Assembly: GCF_019977655.1 (NCBI RefSeq)
Contig: NZ_AP024849.1
Location: 4,993,001 to 5,057,000, forward strand
Direction: 5' to 3'
Length of the DNA: 64,000 bases
Source: Clostridium gelidum
GTDB taxonomy: Bacteria > Bacillota > Clostridia > Clostridiales > Clostridiaceae
Every line of letters begins with the position of its first letter. Within the stretch, counting starts at the first letter, position 1. Below the pieces are notes generated by a model. It saw only the letters and a program-made list of their open reading frames with translations. It was not told the DNA's origin and did not search any database. Made by a program: the position numbers and the translations under genes. Positions 55,607 to 63,340 of the stretch are shown here, piece by piece.

Positions 55607-56011
55607 TTATCTAATTACAGTTTTCAAATTATTAAATTTGCTATTTATACTAGTAATTAAAGCATTATACTTTAATGTATTGGCAGCTTGGTTAACTTTT
55701 TCAAGATCTAAGTCAACATTATTACCATCGCTTCTCATGCTAGTACTTTTATCTTGTTCTATTGATATATTATCTTCATTTTTTGAATTACTACCAGCAA
55801 AATGAGCAGAATTAGTTCTCTTTAATTGAAATTCTGAAGACTTCTCTTCCTTTTTTAAATTCTCTTCAAAAACCACATTGAATTTCTTATAATCCTTAGT
55901 ATTAATATTGGCCATGTTGTTGGCAATTGCTTTTGCCCTAGTATTTGATGCCTTAAGTCCTGATTTAATTAAATCATAAGAAGCATCAGAACTAATAGAT
56001 TGAATCTCCAT
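55607..56011 (-). CDS. flgB: Proximal rod protein FlgB
   Basis: FlgB begins the rod. The N-terminus includes LKASNTRAKAIANNMANINT and the C-terminus VNQAANTLKYNALITSIN. 134 residues. It is the first gene of the flgB-flgC-fliE operon, so a promoter must lie in the 495-base gap upstream (56012-56506). That gap holds the flagellin terminator and no gene; I could not mark a convincing promoter. Confidence 0.95.
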   Translation of the reverse strand: MEIQSISSDASYDLIKSGLKASNTRAKAIANNMANINTKDYKKFNVVFEENLKKEEKSSEFQLKRTNSAHFAGSNSKNEDNISIEQDKSTSMRSDGNNVDLDLEKVNQAANTLKYNALITSINSKFNNLKTVIR

Positions 56012-56386
56012 AATTTTACATCCTCACATTTCCCCATTTATTTTCATAAAAATCAAAAATTTCTTCTATAAATAGCAATTTTACCTTATTAACTATAACT
56101 TGTAAAATTGAATATTTTCCTCAATAATCTTAACTCACCTAAATTCTTTGTATTTTCTTCATATTTATTGATAACTTAATTATAGAATAATTAAAGTATT
56201 TTATCTATATCTTTTTTTAATATCTTCGCTACTTTATTTAGTAATGGTAACTTTTTTTATTTTTTTTAACATATTATTCTATTAATTAATGATATATTGT
56301 TAAGAAATTTGACTTTAAGACTATATATTTATACTATTATAAAATTATTTAAGATTTGACTTTATAATAATTTTCTAAAAACAAAA

Positions 56387-56410
56387 GGTGACTATGCAAT
56401 TATAGTCACC
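56387..56410 (-). terminator. Terminator of the flagellin gene
   Basis: GGTGACTAT and ATAGTCACC pair perfectly around a six-base loop; on the minus strand a T-rich run (TTTTGTTTTTAG) follows. It lies about 100 bases past the flagellin stop. Confidence 0.88.
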
Positions 56411-56506
56411 AAAATATAACAAACTTAAACAAATATAAAATTTAATGCGACTAATTTTAGCTACTTTTTTAATATATATCACATTTTTAGGTATTTTATA
56501 TTATAG

Positions 56507-57334
56507 CTATTTAACATTTTCTAAAATTTTCAAAGCATCTTTAGGGAAATTATTGCTTTGTGCCATTAATCCGATTGATGATTGTATCAATATTTGACTT
56601 GTCGAATATTTCATCATTTCTTCTGCAATATCAGCATCCCCAATCCTACTTTGAGCTGATTCAGTGTTAATACTTTTACTGCTTAAATAATCCGCTGTAC
56701 CTTCTAATCGTTTTTGTATTGAACCATATTTACTTCTTACTTTACCAACCATTTCAACAGCCTTATCAATCGCCTCATTACCTGCATCTATATCATTTAC
56801 ATTTACAGTACTAATCCCTAAGTTCTCTGCACTAACATTGTAAAACGGTATATCCATATTTTCATCATCCATATTTCCAATACTTGTTTTTATTGTTGAA
56901 ACATTTTCACCAGTTAAGGTAGAATCTGATAATTTAACTCCATTAAATTCAGTATTATTAGCTAACTCATTTATATTGGCTTTTATACTGTCAATTTCAC
57001 TTTGGATAATTTTCTTATCATCAGGCGCTAAAGCTCCAGATCCGGCACTAACTGCTAATTCCTTCATTCTAACCAGATTATTATTCATTTCTTGAAGTGA
57101 GCTATCAAAAGTTTGAATTAAAGAATTAGTATCTTGAATATTTTTACTTGCAGCATCATAAGTTAATACCTGTATTTTTAGAGTTTCACTCTTACCTATT
57201 TTATTAGGATTATCTGCTGCAGAACTTAATTTGCTACCAGTACTTACATTGTTTAGTGCTTTAGCATTATCAGAAAGCGTATTTTTATAATTTTTATATA
57301 TGTTCAATGAAAACATATTATGACTAAGTCTCAC
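56507..57334 (-). CDS. hag: Flagellin
   Basis: Filament subunit. It begins RLSHNMFSLNIYKNYK (D0) with SSAADNPNKIGKSE (D1) and ends with the conserved helix AEEMMKYSTSQILIQSSIGLMAQSN. At 275 residues the variable D2/D3 region is short. The start is GTG (57332-57334) with AGGAGG seven bases upstream. It probably depends on sigma-28 (fliA in this window), but no clear TAAA-N-CCGATA box was recognised. The neighbouring yjfB gene is upstream, so they may share a promoter. Confidence 0.95.
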   Translation of the reverse strand: MRLSHNMFSLNIYKNYKNTLSDNAKALNNVSTGSKLSSAADNPNKIGKSETLKIQVLTYDAASKNIQDTNSLIQTFDSSLQEMNNNLVRMKELAVSAGSGALAPDDKKIIQSEIDSIKANINELANNTEFNGVKLSDSTLTGENVSTIKTSIGNMDDENMDIPFYNVSAENLGISTVNVNDIDAGNEAIDKAVEMVGKVRSKYGSIQKRLEGTADYLSSKSINTESAQSRIGDADIAEEMMKYSTSQILIQSSIGLMAQSNNFPKDALKILENVK

Positions 57335-57417
57335 TTTAAAACCTCCTTTTTAAGAATAAATGGTAAATAATAACTATGAAATTTCATTACATTATCCCCG
57401 TTCATTCCCCATTAAAA

Positions 57418-57597
57418 TTATACTCTTGCATCTATGTTCATACCTTTGCTCGTATCCACAGCCATATTACTTATCATGTCTGTCATCTGAGTTGCTTCTT
57501 GGCTTCCATTATTCATTGCCAACTTCATAACTGATATAGAAACTGCACTTTGAATAGCAGCTTGATGCATACCTGTTGATATTGTGCCTATATCCAT
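57418..57597 (-). CDS. yjfB: YjfB-family putative motility protein
   Basis: A 59-residue protein translated from ATG 57595-57597 reads MDIGTISTGMHQAAIQSAVS, SVMKLAMNNGSQEATQMTDM and ends NIDARV, matching the YjfB family (PF14070), a short helical protein often found near flagellin and expressed with it. The AGAAAGGATT site supports the start. Function is unknown. A decayed second copy is at 59166-59354. Confidence 0.85.
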   Translation of the reverse strand: MDIGTISTGMHQAAIQSAVSISVMKLAMNNGSQEATQMTDMISNMAVDTSKGMNIDARV

Positions 57598-57640
57598 AAA
57601 ATCAAATCCTTTCTCTTAATCATTTACTAATGTATAATTA

Positions 57641-57680
57641 AAAAAATAACAAATCCTTATTCTAGTCTATTTTGTGCCAT
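57641..57680 (-). repeat. Half element of palindrome family R1
   Basis: Read on the minus strand, GCACAAAATAGACTAGAAT then TTTGTTATTTTTTTAATT repeats the right end of the element at 4978-5118 (GACACGAAATAGACTAGC then TTGTTATTTTTTTGATT). The left half is missing. Confidence 0.55.
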
Positions 57681-58045
57681 ATATCTAACTATACTTTATT
57701 GTCGTAATGATAAAAAATATCTTTAGCAATACACCTCTATTATATTTTCCTTTATTCAATTCTTGTAAACTATACTGGTAACCTTGTGATGGATTTAGCT
57801 CGAGCTTGTTAGCGTAGTGAGTCTATTTTATAAATTTCTTCAGCTATTTTAATACATTCTTCTGTTTCATAACTACTTACTGATGTTGAACATTTATTAA
57901 GAAATTACAAGATATATCCTACTGTAGATCCTATGTATGTTCTTGAAGATTGCCAAGATTACCTAAATATACACTTAGGCATATAGGAATTTATGATAAA
58001 ACGTCTTTTTTCTAACGTTACGCCCTCAACACTCAAGCTACAAAA

Positions 58046-58085
58046 ATAAGCATCAGTAACTACTGTATTAGCTACTGATGCTCTT
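58046..58085. terminator. Terminator-like hairpin, GCATCAGTA family (copy 1)
   Basis: AGCATCAGTAAC and GCTACTGATGCT pair with one mismatch and stand about 105 bases past the Uma2 stop codon, followed on the plus strand by CTTTCACTTTC. Related hairpins at 58886-58922, 60472-60508 and 60933-60977. Confidence 0.7.
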
Positions 58086-58189
58086 TCACTTTCTATATTT
58101 TTATTAAACTAATTATTTTACTTTTTATTCCAAGTCACAGTTGCCCTTGCGATGGAGATACGTTCTTCTATTTCATGAAAGTAGCATTA

Positions 58190-58768
58190 TCAGTTAAATG
58201 AGTTAAAATCTATTTGAAGATTTTCATAAATATTTACTTTTACTTTATCTTTAAATGTGTAATTAACAGGCATACCATACCCATTATCATCTTCTAATGT
58301 GTAAACCAATATAGTATTCTTCATAGGATTTACAATCCAATATTCTTTAACTTTATATTTATCATATAGATTAAGCTTTTTTATATAGTCATTATTAGGA
58401 TTATAAGGAGATACTACTTCAATTATCATATCTGGAGAACCAATGCAACCTTTATCATTTAATTTATCCTTATCACATATTACTGAAATATCTGGCTGAA
58501 CTATATTTTTGCTATTATCAACCTCTTCATCATCATTAACTAAAATCACATCAAAGGGAGCAGGATAAACTTCACATTCCCCATTATTAGAAGTTATATA
58601 ATTATTCAATTCTGTTATAATTTTAGATATTATTTTTTGATGTATTCTTGATGGTGCCGGTGACATTGCTAAGATTCTCCCTTCAATAATTTCTATGGAG
58701 TCATTTTCTGTAAAAGTTAGATAATCAACATAAGTATATACTTTGTTATTAATAGCGTTTATAGCCAC
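58190..58768 (-). CDS. Uma2-family (DUF820) PD-(D/E)XK-fold protein
   Basis: Uma2 proteins have a restriction-endonuclease-like fold and are mostly of unknown role. The protein (192 residues from the GTG at 58766-58768, 8 bases after AAAGGAAG) shows VQPDISVI (about 98-105), IEVVSPYNP (about 126-134) and LNLYDKYKVKEYWIVNP (about 143-159), giving the usual D...ExV...K catalytic set. It could be an active nuclease, but no partner gene points to defence or transposition. Confidence 0.85.
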   Translation of the reverse strand: MAINAINNKVYTYVDYLTFTENDSIEIIEGRILAMSPAPSRIHQKIISKIITELNNYITSNNGECEVYPAPFDVILVNDDEEVDNSKNIVQPDISVICDKDKLNDKGCIGSPDMIIEVVSPYNPNNDYIKKLNLYDKYKVKEYWIVNPMKNTILVYTLEDDNGYGMPVNYTFKDKVKVNIYENLQIDFNSFN

Positions 58769-58885
58769 TAGAAGCACTTCCTTTCTGTTTCAACATTCTA
58801 TATTTTAGTCTTTCTATAACTTTATTTTATCAGAAATTTAGATTTTATTCCACACCATTTATATCATAACCCATGCGACAAAATA

Positions 58886-58922
58886 AACACCAATAGCTAT
58901 TACTCCAGCCATTGATGCTCAT
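58886..58922. terminator. Terminator-like hairpin, GCATCAGTA family (copy 2)
   Basis: AACACCAATAGCT pairs with AGCCATTGATGCTCA in a degenerate stem that overlaps the end of the decayed coiled-coil gene (58919-59168), as the intact copy does at 60472-60508. Confidence 0.55.
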
Positions 58923-59168
58923 TCCAATACTTTTTCATCCTCTATTCTTCTATTTTCACCATCTAATGCTTTAACCCGTGCTGCTAAGTTCTTTAGTCTA
59001 ACATTTAATGATATTATTTCTTCTTTAGTAAGGTTTACCTCTTTAATCAATCTACTATTCCTCTGATTTGCAGTAACTTTTCCTCAATGATATCCAGCAT
59101 CTCTTGTCTGTACTGCACCCACTGTAACTCCAATTTCAATTCTTGCTTTAGTTCTTCTCTTCCATACA
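58919..59168 (-). pseudogene. Decayed copy of the 83-residue coiled-coil gene
   Basis: The frame starts MYGREELKQELKLELQWVQY, like the intact gene's MDEREELIQQLKAELQWVKY, and continues LDIIEEKLLQIRG. It then meets a stop, but in the next frame resumes as LKNLAARVKALDGENRRIED and ends VLE, matching the intact KALDSESRRIEDGKILE. So a single-base frame change near the AGAGGAATAGTAGATTG site broke it. It overlaps the decayed yjfB copy upstream. Confidence 0.8.
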
Positions 59169-59354
59169 TCTATATTAAAACTAAAATCCAAGTAATTTCC
59201 TAGATTATGTGCTACTGCAGAATTCTTTATCATTTCTGTCATCCGTTTAGCATTTCCCTTGCCAGTATCCATAGCCATCATCATCACCGCTATGCCCAAC
59301 AGATTCTTGTACCCTTGATTAACTCATTACCATTGATAATTGTGCTATATCAAT
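59166..59354 (-). pseudogene. yjfB: Decayed second yjfB copy
   Basis: Read on the minus strand, GGAGGG is followed by ATT (expected ATG) then DIAQLSMVMS, a TAA stop where the family has Gln, then SRVQESV, and after a one-base insertion GIAVMMMAMDTGKGNAKRMT and SFNID. These match YjfB blocks in order. Three lesions (lost start, stop, frameshift) make it non-functional. It runs straight into the start of the decayed coiled-coil gene, indicating that yjfB and the coiled-coil gene once stood together. Confidence 0.85.
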
Positions 59355-59466
59355 AGTTAGCCCTCCAATATTTGTTTTTTAACTTTAATACTATAATTAC
59401 TTAAAATATCAAGTATTTTCTCCTTCGATAAATCACCAGATACCAGGTAACATTGCGAGATATTTT
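59355..59466 (-). other. Open but startless stretch after the Rpn gene
   Basis: In a frame different from the Rpn protein, the bases after its stop remain open through NISQCYLVSGDLSKEKILD and continue to the yjfB ribosome site. It may be a remnant of a longer Rpn C-terminus or of another gene. I cannot assign it. Confidence 0.35.
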
Positions 59467-60342
59467 CTAGTGCACCATTTTCTTTTTTATTTCTAGTATC
59501 TTTTCTATTGGTAATCCTGTACCATTAGCAACTATTTCTTCACTTACTCCAAGTCTTAGAAAATTGGTAGCATTTTCAATCGCATTTTCTGTTGCACCCT
59601 TTTCTTCTGCCGACTTTATCCTAGTCAATTGGTCACTGATTTCGGCTTGTCTAGCTTCATACAATATTCTAGCTTTTTCATCCTTACTTATTATCTTCAA
59701 TAAGTCATAGGCTTTCTTTATATCCTTATTCTTTTCTGCTAACATTTCCATCACACCTTTCGATTTTGCATCTAAGAATTCCATCCATTGAACTATTGGG
59801 TCATTTTCATTTCTCTCAATATCATTATCAAATAGCTTTGGTATTTCCAAGAAATGCACTTCAAGTATATCCGTCAATCTATATCCTGTTTCGTCTTCTG
59901 TTAAATGATAGCTTGAGTAGAGCTTCTTCAGTGGTGTACACTTGAAGTCTACTATGTTTATAGTTACACATTTCTTGAGCTTATCATATGTGTCTCCTGG
60001 CTTTATTTGACTTGTATACATCTTACTCCAGTAAAACATAGTGCGCTCTGCCATGTATTCTGTTGGTAGTATTTGTATCTCAACATCTATTTGCTTGCCT
60101 ACTTTTGTTTTTACTCGTACATCAAGTATCCCTTTTTTATCTTCCTTAAATTCCTTTAGCAGTTCACTATTTATTATTTCTATTCCTTCAAATTCTTCTT
60201 CTGGTAAAACCAATATATCACTTAGAAGTGCTATTAGAAGGTCTTTATGTTTCTCATTTCCAAATATATACTTAAATACAAAATCATATTTAGGGGACAT
60301 TATGAATTTATCATCTATTATTTTCACTTTTTTCCTAGGCAT
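59467..60342 (-). CDS. Rpn-family / PD-(D/E)XK nuclease transposase-like protein
   Basis: These proteins carry a PD-(D/E)XK nuclease fold and are linked to recombination and genome rearrangement (the TIGR01784/Rpn group). Here MSPKYDFVFKYIFGN (15-29) is the family start, Asp74 (GILDVRVKTK) and the IDVEIQ motif with Glu88 and Gln90 form the catalytic line (ExQ variant). A helical second half (about 180-291) ends in a likely oligomer region EILEIKKK. 291 residues. It stands next to the coiled-coil and yjfB remnants, suggesting a small, recombination-prone accessory patch. Confidence 0.87.
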   Translation of the reverse strand: MPRKKVKIIDDKFIMSPKYDFVFKYIFGNEKHKDLLIALLSDILVLPEEEFEGIEIINSELLKEFKEDKKGILDVRVKTKVGKQIDVEIQILPTEYMAERTMFYWSKMYTSQIKPGDTYDKLKKCVTINIVDFKCTPLKKLYSSYHLTEDETGYRLTDILEVHFLEIPKLFDNDIERNENDPIVQWMEFLDAKSKGVMEMLAEKNKDIKKAYDLLKIISKDEKARILYEARQAEISDQLTRIKSAEEKGATENAIENATNFLRLGVSEEIVANGTGLPIEKILEIKKKMVH

Positions 60343-60471
60343 TCTATCACATCCTCTATATTTAGATTTGACTATTGTACTTCATTATATTCATGTTTGT
60401 ATACTTTTATTTTATCAGAAAATTAGGTTTTATTCTACACCATTTACATCAAACACACCCATACAATAAAC

Positions 60472-60508
60472 TAAGCACCAATAGCTATTTCCGTAGCCAT
60501 TGATGCTC
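60472..60508. terminator. Terminator-like hairpin, GCATCAGTA family (copy 3)
   Basis: AAGCACCAATAGCTA pairs with TAGCCATTGATGCT and overlaps the stop of the intact coiled-coil gene, followed on the minus strand by TTAGTTTATTGT. Confidence 0.65.
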
Positions 60509-60758
60509 ATTCTAATATCTTTCCATCTTCTATTCTTCTACTTTCACTATCAAGCGCTTTAACCTGTTCTTCTAAATCTTTGATTTCAGAATTTATAGCC
60601 TGAGTTTCATCTGAACTAAGATTTTCCTCTATAGCTATTTCTGCCATTTTTCTCATTTTTAATAGCTTTTCCTCAATTATGTCTAACATTCTTGTTCTAT
60701 ACTTTACCCATTGAAGTTCTGCTTTTAATTGTTGTATTAGTTCTTCTCTTTCATCCAT
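60507..60758 (-). CDS. Small coiled-coil protein of unknown function
   Basis: The 83-residue, charged, wholly helical product (MDEREELIQQLKAELQWVKY...KALDSESRRIEDGKILE) looks like a dimeric coiled coil. The start is ATG 60756-60758 after AAGGAAGG; a GTG one codon before is also possible. A decayed copy follows the decayed yjfB at 58919-59168 and a third remnant is at 60973-61071. The pairing with yjfB suggests a flagella-linked role, but no family is known to me. Confidence 0.75.
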   Translation of the reverse strand: MDEREELIQQLKAELQWVKYRTRMLDIIEEKLLKMRKMAEIAIEENLSSDETQAINSEIKDLEEQVKALDSESRRIEDGKILE

Positions 60759-60932
60759 CACATAGTAATTTCCTTCCTTAATTTAAAGGATCACAGTAAA
60801 AATTATTCAATATTATAATTTCTTCTTTGTCTTTTTTATAATAAGCTTCAACTATCCTTTTTGCTCTATCATGTATTTATTCTACCATATTTATTTAAAC
60901 ACAGATATAATCACATCCAATATATACAATAA

Positions 60933-60977
60933 AATAAGCATCAATAGCCATTCTTTACCCGGCTACTGATACTTATT
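60933..60977. terminator. Terminator-like hairpin, GCATCAGTA family (copy 4)
   Basis: AATAAGCATCAATAGCCA and GGCTACTGATACTTATT form a long stem overlapping the stop of the third coiled-coil remnant. Confidence 0.65.
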
Positions 60978-61071
60978 CTAATATCTTACTATCTTCTATT
61001 CTTCTGCTTTCACTATCAAGTGCTTTAACCGGTTCTTCCAAATTATGAATTTCAAGATTATATAAAGCCAA
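60973..61071 (-). pseudogene. 3' remnant of a third coiled-coil gene copy
   Basis: Only the last ~32 codons survive: NLEIHNLEEPVKALDSESRR then IEDSKILE and stop, against DLEEQVKALDSESRRIEDGK in the intact gene. The 5' part is gone and replaced by unrelated sequence next to an epimerase fragment. The 60759-61422 gap otherwise contains that fragment and no gene. Confidence 0.85.
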
Positions 61072-61131
61072 AGCAAGACTAAATCTTATTCAAACTAATT
61101 TTTAACGACAAATACTATTATTACTACTTAT

Positions 61132-61310
61132 CGACGCTTCAGTTTCTTTTATCCCATCCAATAAGTTTTTTCGCCTTAGAATAGTTACATTTCAATTTCA
61201 TTATTTCGCTTTGAGGATGAATATGCTTAACATGATTTATATTTACTCTATTCTTAGATATTATTTGAGAAAGTTCTTTAATAGTAACATTTCTTCCTGT
61301 TCCAGCATTA
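61132..61310 (-). pseudogene. 3' fragment of an NAD-dependent epimerase/dehydratase (copy A)
   Basis: The frame reads IFNAGTGRNVTIKELSQIIS, then KNRVNINHVKHIHPQSE and CNYSKAKKLIGW before a deletion removes the segment that reads EPQYSLEE in copy B. The N-terminal Rossmann domain is absent. It is about 80% alike to copy B at 62889-63304, so they look like two paralogues and not a fresh duplication. Confidence 0.8.
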
Positions 61311-61422
61311 AAAATTTAACTTCTAAAAAATCTACAAATGTTATATAATTTAAGTTATGCACTGACAGAAAAATAACTATTTATATAAAATAATAATATA
61401 CATTTATTAGGAGTTGTTAAAT

Positions 61423-62862
61423 ATGATTGATTATACTATAGATAAGCACATATACAATATTGACTTGTTAAAAGAATTATGTATTGCGGCTGAAAAAGCA
61501 GATAGTGAAAATGAAATGTTCTCGGTAATTAACAAATTATCAGAGTTTATTCAAGAGAATCCACAGTATTCTTATATACAGAGCTTTGATATTGCAGAAA
61601 ACTTACTGATTGATATTATTAATTTTTCAAATAGTCAGGAATATAATCTAAATAACTTTATAGAAAGATATATAAATATTACGAATAATCAATTAATAAT
61701 GGCTGATATTATTGATAAAAGCTACAAAATAAATGTTTATTTTGTAGGTATAGATAGATATGAATTAATTCCAAATATAATTAATAAAAATATAAATTTC
61801 ATTTGTATTTCGTTAGATGTTGAAAATGTCTTTAAAAAGAAAAAACATGAATTCGATGTCTTAATCTTAAGTGAAGAAGCTACTTCACAAAATCATGATT
61901 TAACTAGTTTATTTGATAAAATAATATATTATGATAAATACATAAATAATACGTTTATATTGGTAGATAAGTTATTCTACAATAATTATGATTACAATTA
62001 TCTTGTCAATTCAATTACTAAAGCAAAAAATAATAACACACATGAAATTTTTGTTGGACATTCTTATTCTTTGAATGGAATTGATGATACAAAACTCAAT
62101 GAGAATATCGTAAATTTAAGTTTGTCTTCTCAAGATATATACTACTCAATTAAAATAGCTAAGGAAATCATAGACTATAATAGTACCATTAGAAAATGCT
62201 ATATTGGAACTGGCTATTGGACCTTTCATTTTGACTTATCAAAATCAAAAAACAATGAAGCTATTGGAATAGAAAAGATATTTTATCCTATATTTGAGGA
62301 TAGTCATCATTATGAATATGTTAATACGAAAAGCATTATAAATCTTAATGAACATGTTGATACGTTAAGCAGAGCAATATTCAATATAGATGCACTATAT
62401 AATTGCTTAAGTAAACTTATTTATGATAGTAATAAAAGTTACTTTACTAGTTCTATAACAAGGCAATCATTAAGCTTATTGGGTGATAAAAATTTAGATT
62501 TACTAGATGCTGAAGAAAAATATTTGCTTGGTAAAGTTAGAGCAGAACAGCATAATAAATTGATTCAATATCAAATAACTAAAGAAGAAAATAAAGCTTT
62601 ATTAAGTGAATTTTTAATATATTTGAAAAAAAGAAATGTACAACCTGTAATAGTAAATTTCCCAACATCAAAGTATTATAATAAATTTTTAGATAAAAGA
62701 TTCAAGGAAGAGTATTATGATATAATTGAAAGCTTAAATAAGGAAAGTAAACTTGAATTTATAGATTTAAATAATAATCTATTTAATGATGAGGACTTTA
62801 GAGATTTTGATCACATGAGTGATTTGGGTGCATATAAAATAAACAATATTTTAAAAATATAA
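61423..62862 (+). CDS. SGNH-hydrolase-like protein, possible glycan acyl/deacyl enzyme
   Basis: The 479-residue protein from ATG 61421-61423 region (MIDYTIDKHIYNID, after AGGAG) has no signal peptide. A GHSYSLNGID block (Ser214) resembles the nucleophile elbow of the SGNH/DltD-like superfamily, and the C-terminus has DFDHMSDLGA (Asp461, His464), the DxxH...G block V. The first ~100 residues are helical and unassigned. Between epimerase fragments and beside a dideoxysugar gene, a role in modifying flagellar or surface glycans is likely, but the substrate is unknown. The gene is more A+T-rich than its neighbours by eye, which suggests transfer. Confidence 0.65.
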   Translation: MIDYTIDKHIYNIDLLKELCIAAEKADSENEMFSVINKLSEFIQENPQYSYIQSFDIAENLLIDIINFSNSQEYNLNNFIERYINITNNQLIMADIIDKSYKINVYFVGIDRYELIPNIINKNINFICISLDVENVFKKKKHEFDVLILSEEATSQNHDLTSLFDKIIYYDKYINNTFILVDKLFYNNYDYNYLVNSITKAKNNNTHEIFVGHSYSLNGIDDTKLNENIVNLSLSSQDIYYSIKIAKEIIDYNSTIRKCYIGTGYWTFHFDLSKSKNNEAIGIEKIFYPIFEDSHHYEYVNTKSIINLNEHVDTLSRAIFNIDALYNCLSKLIYDSNKSYFTSSITRQSLSLLGDKNLDLLDAEEKYLLGKVRAEQHNKLIQYQITKEENKALLSEFLIYLKKRNVQPVIVNFPTSKYYNKFLDKRFKEEYYDIIESLNKESKLEFIDLNNNLFNDEDFRDFDHMSDLGAYKINNILKI

Positions 62863-62878
62863 ATATTGTGTACAAAGG

Positions 62879-62907
62879 AGAGTGGAAATCAACATTTTAT
62901 CCACTCT
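62879..62907 (+). terminator. Possible terminator after the SGNH-like gene
   Basis: AGAGTGGA and TCCACTCT form a stem 17 bases past the stop, followed by TCTGTCTCTTTTA. The same bases are also the 3' end of the epimerase fragment on the minus strand. Confidence 0.6.
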
Positions 62908-63304
62908 TCTGTCTCTTTTATCCCCTCTTCTAAACTATATTGTGGTTCCCATCCAATAAGTTTTTTTGCCTTATCATAGTTACATTTCAATTTCATCATT
63001 TCACTTTGAGGGTGAATATGCTTACGTGATTTATGTTTACTCTATTATTAGAAATTATTTTAGCAAGTTCATTAATTGTTACATCTCTTCCTGTTTCTGC
63101 ATTAAGAATTTCTCCATTTACGTTATCATTATAACCTGATTCAACTACAAATCTAGCACAATCTTTAACATACAGCAAATTTCTAGTTTGCTCTCCAGTA
63201 CCATATATATTTATATCTTTTGTATCTAAGAAGTTATTAATTAACTCTACTGTATTTAATTTTGTTACAATTTGTAGTAAAATATCATTTTCGTCATTAA
63301 GCAT
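62889..63304 (-). pseudogene. NAD-dependent epimerase/dehydratase, truncated and frameshifted (copy B)
   Basis: The surviving part starts near MLNDENDILLQIVTKL, has INIYGTGEQTRNLLYVKDCA (the extended SDR substrate region) and NAETGRDVTINELAKIIS. A one-base deletion near 63024 (against the other copy) shifts the frame; the next frame carries HIHPQSEMMKLKCNYDKAKK, LIGWEPQYSLEEGIKET and EEWIKC to a stop. The N-terminal NAD-binding domain is missing. A 102-codon frame alone could look like a gene but is only this fragment. Confidence 0.85.
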
Positions 63305-63340
63305 ATTAATGCTACAAGAGCTGGAACCTAAAGAAAATAT

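Larger units (their letters stand above)
57598..58189. other. Intergenic, repeat and coding remnants
   Basis: The 592 bases hold a half R1 repeat (57641-57680), a possible plus-strand coding remnant ending at 57986 (DVEHLLRNYK...YVLEDCQDYLNIHLGI, no start codon) and a terminator-like hairpin (58046-58085). No intact gene is present. Confidence 0.55.

Noticed and set aside
56012..56506. A cyclic di-GMP riboswitch before flgB
   Set aside because: I found no GEMM-like conserved core on either strand in this gap.
59084..59299. A 71-residue gene on the minus strand
   Set aside because: Its first part is the YjfB core without the start and its last part reads the coiled-coil pseudogene in the wrong frame.
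62996..63304. A free-standing 102-residue protein
   Set aside because: It matches only the middle of an epimerase; the following frame continues the same protein, so it is a frameshifted remnant.
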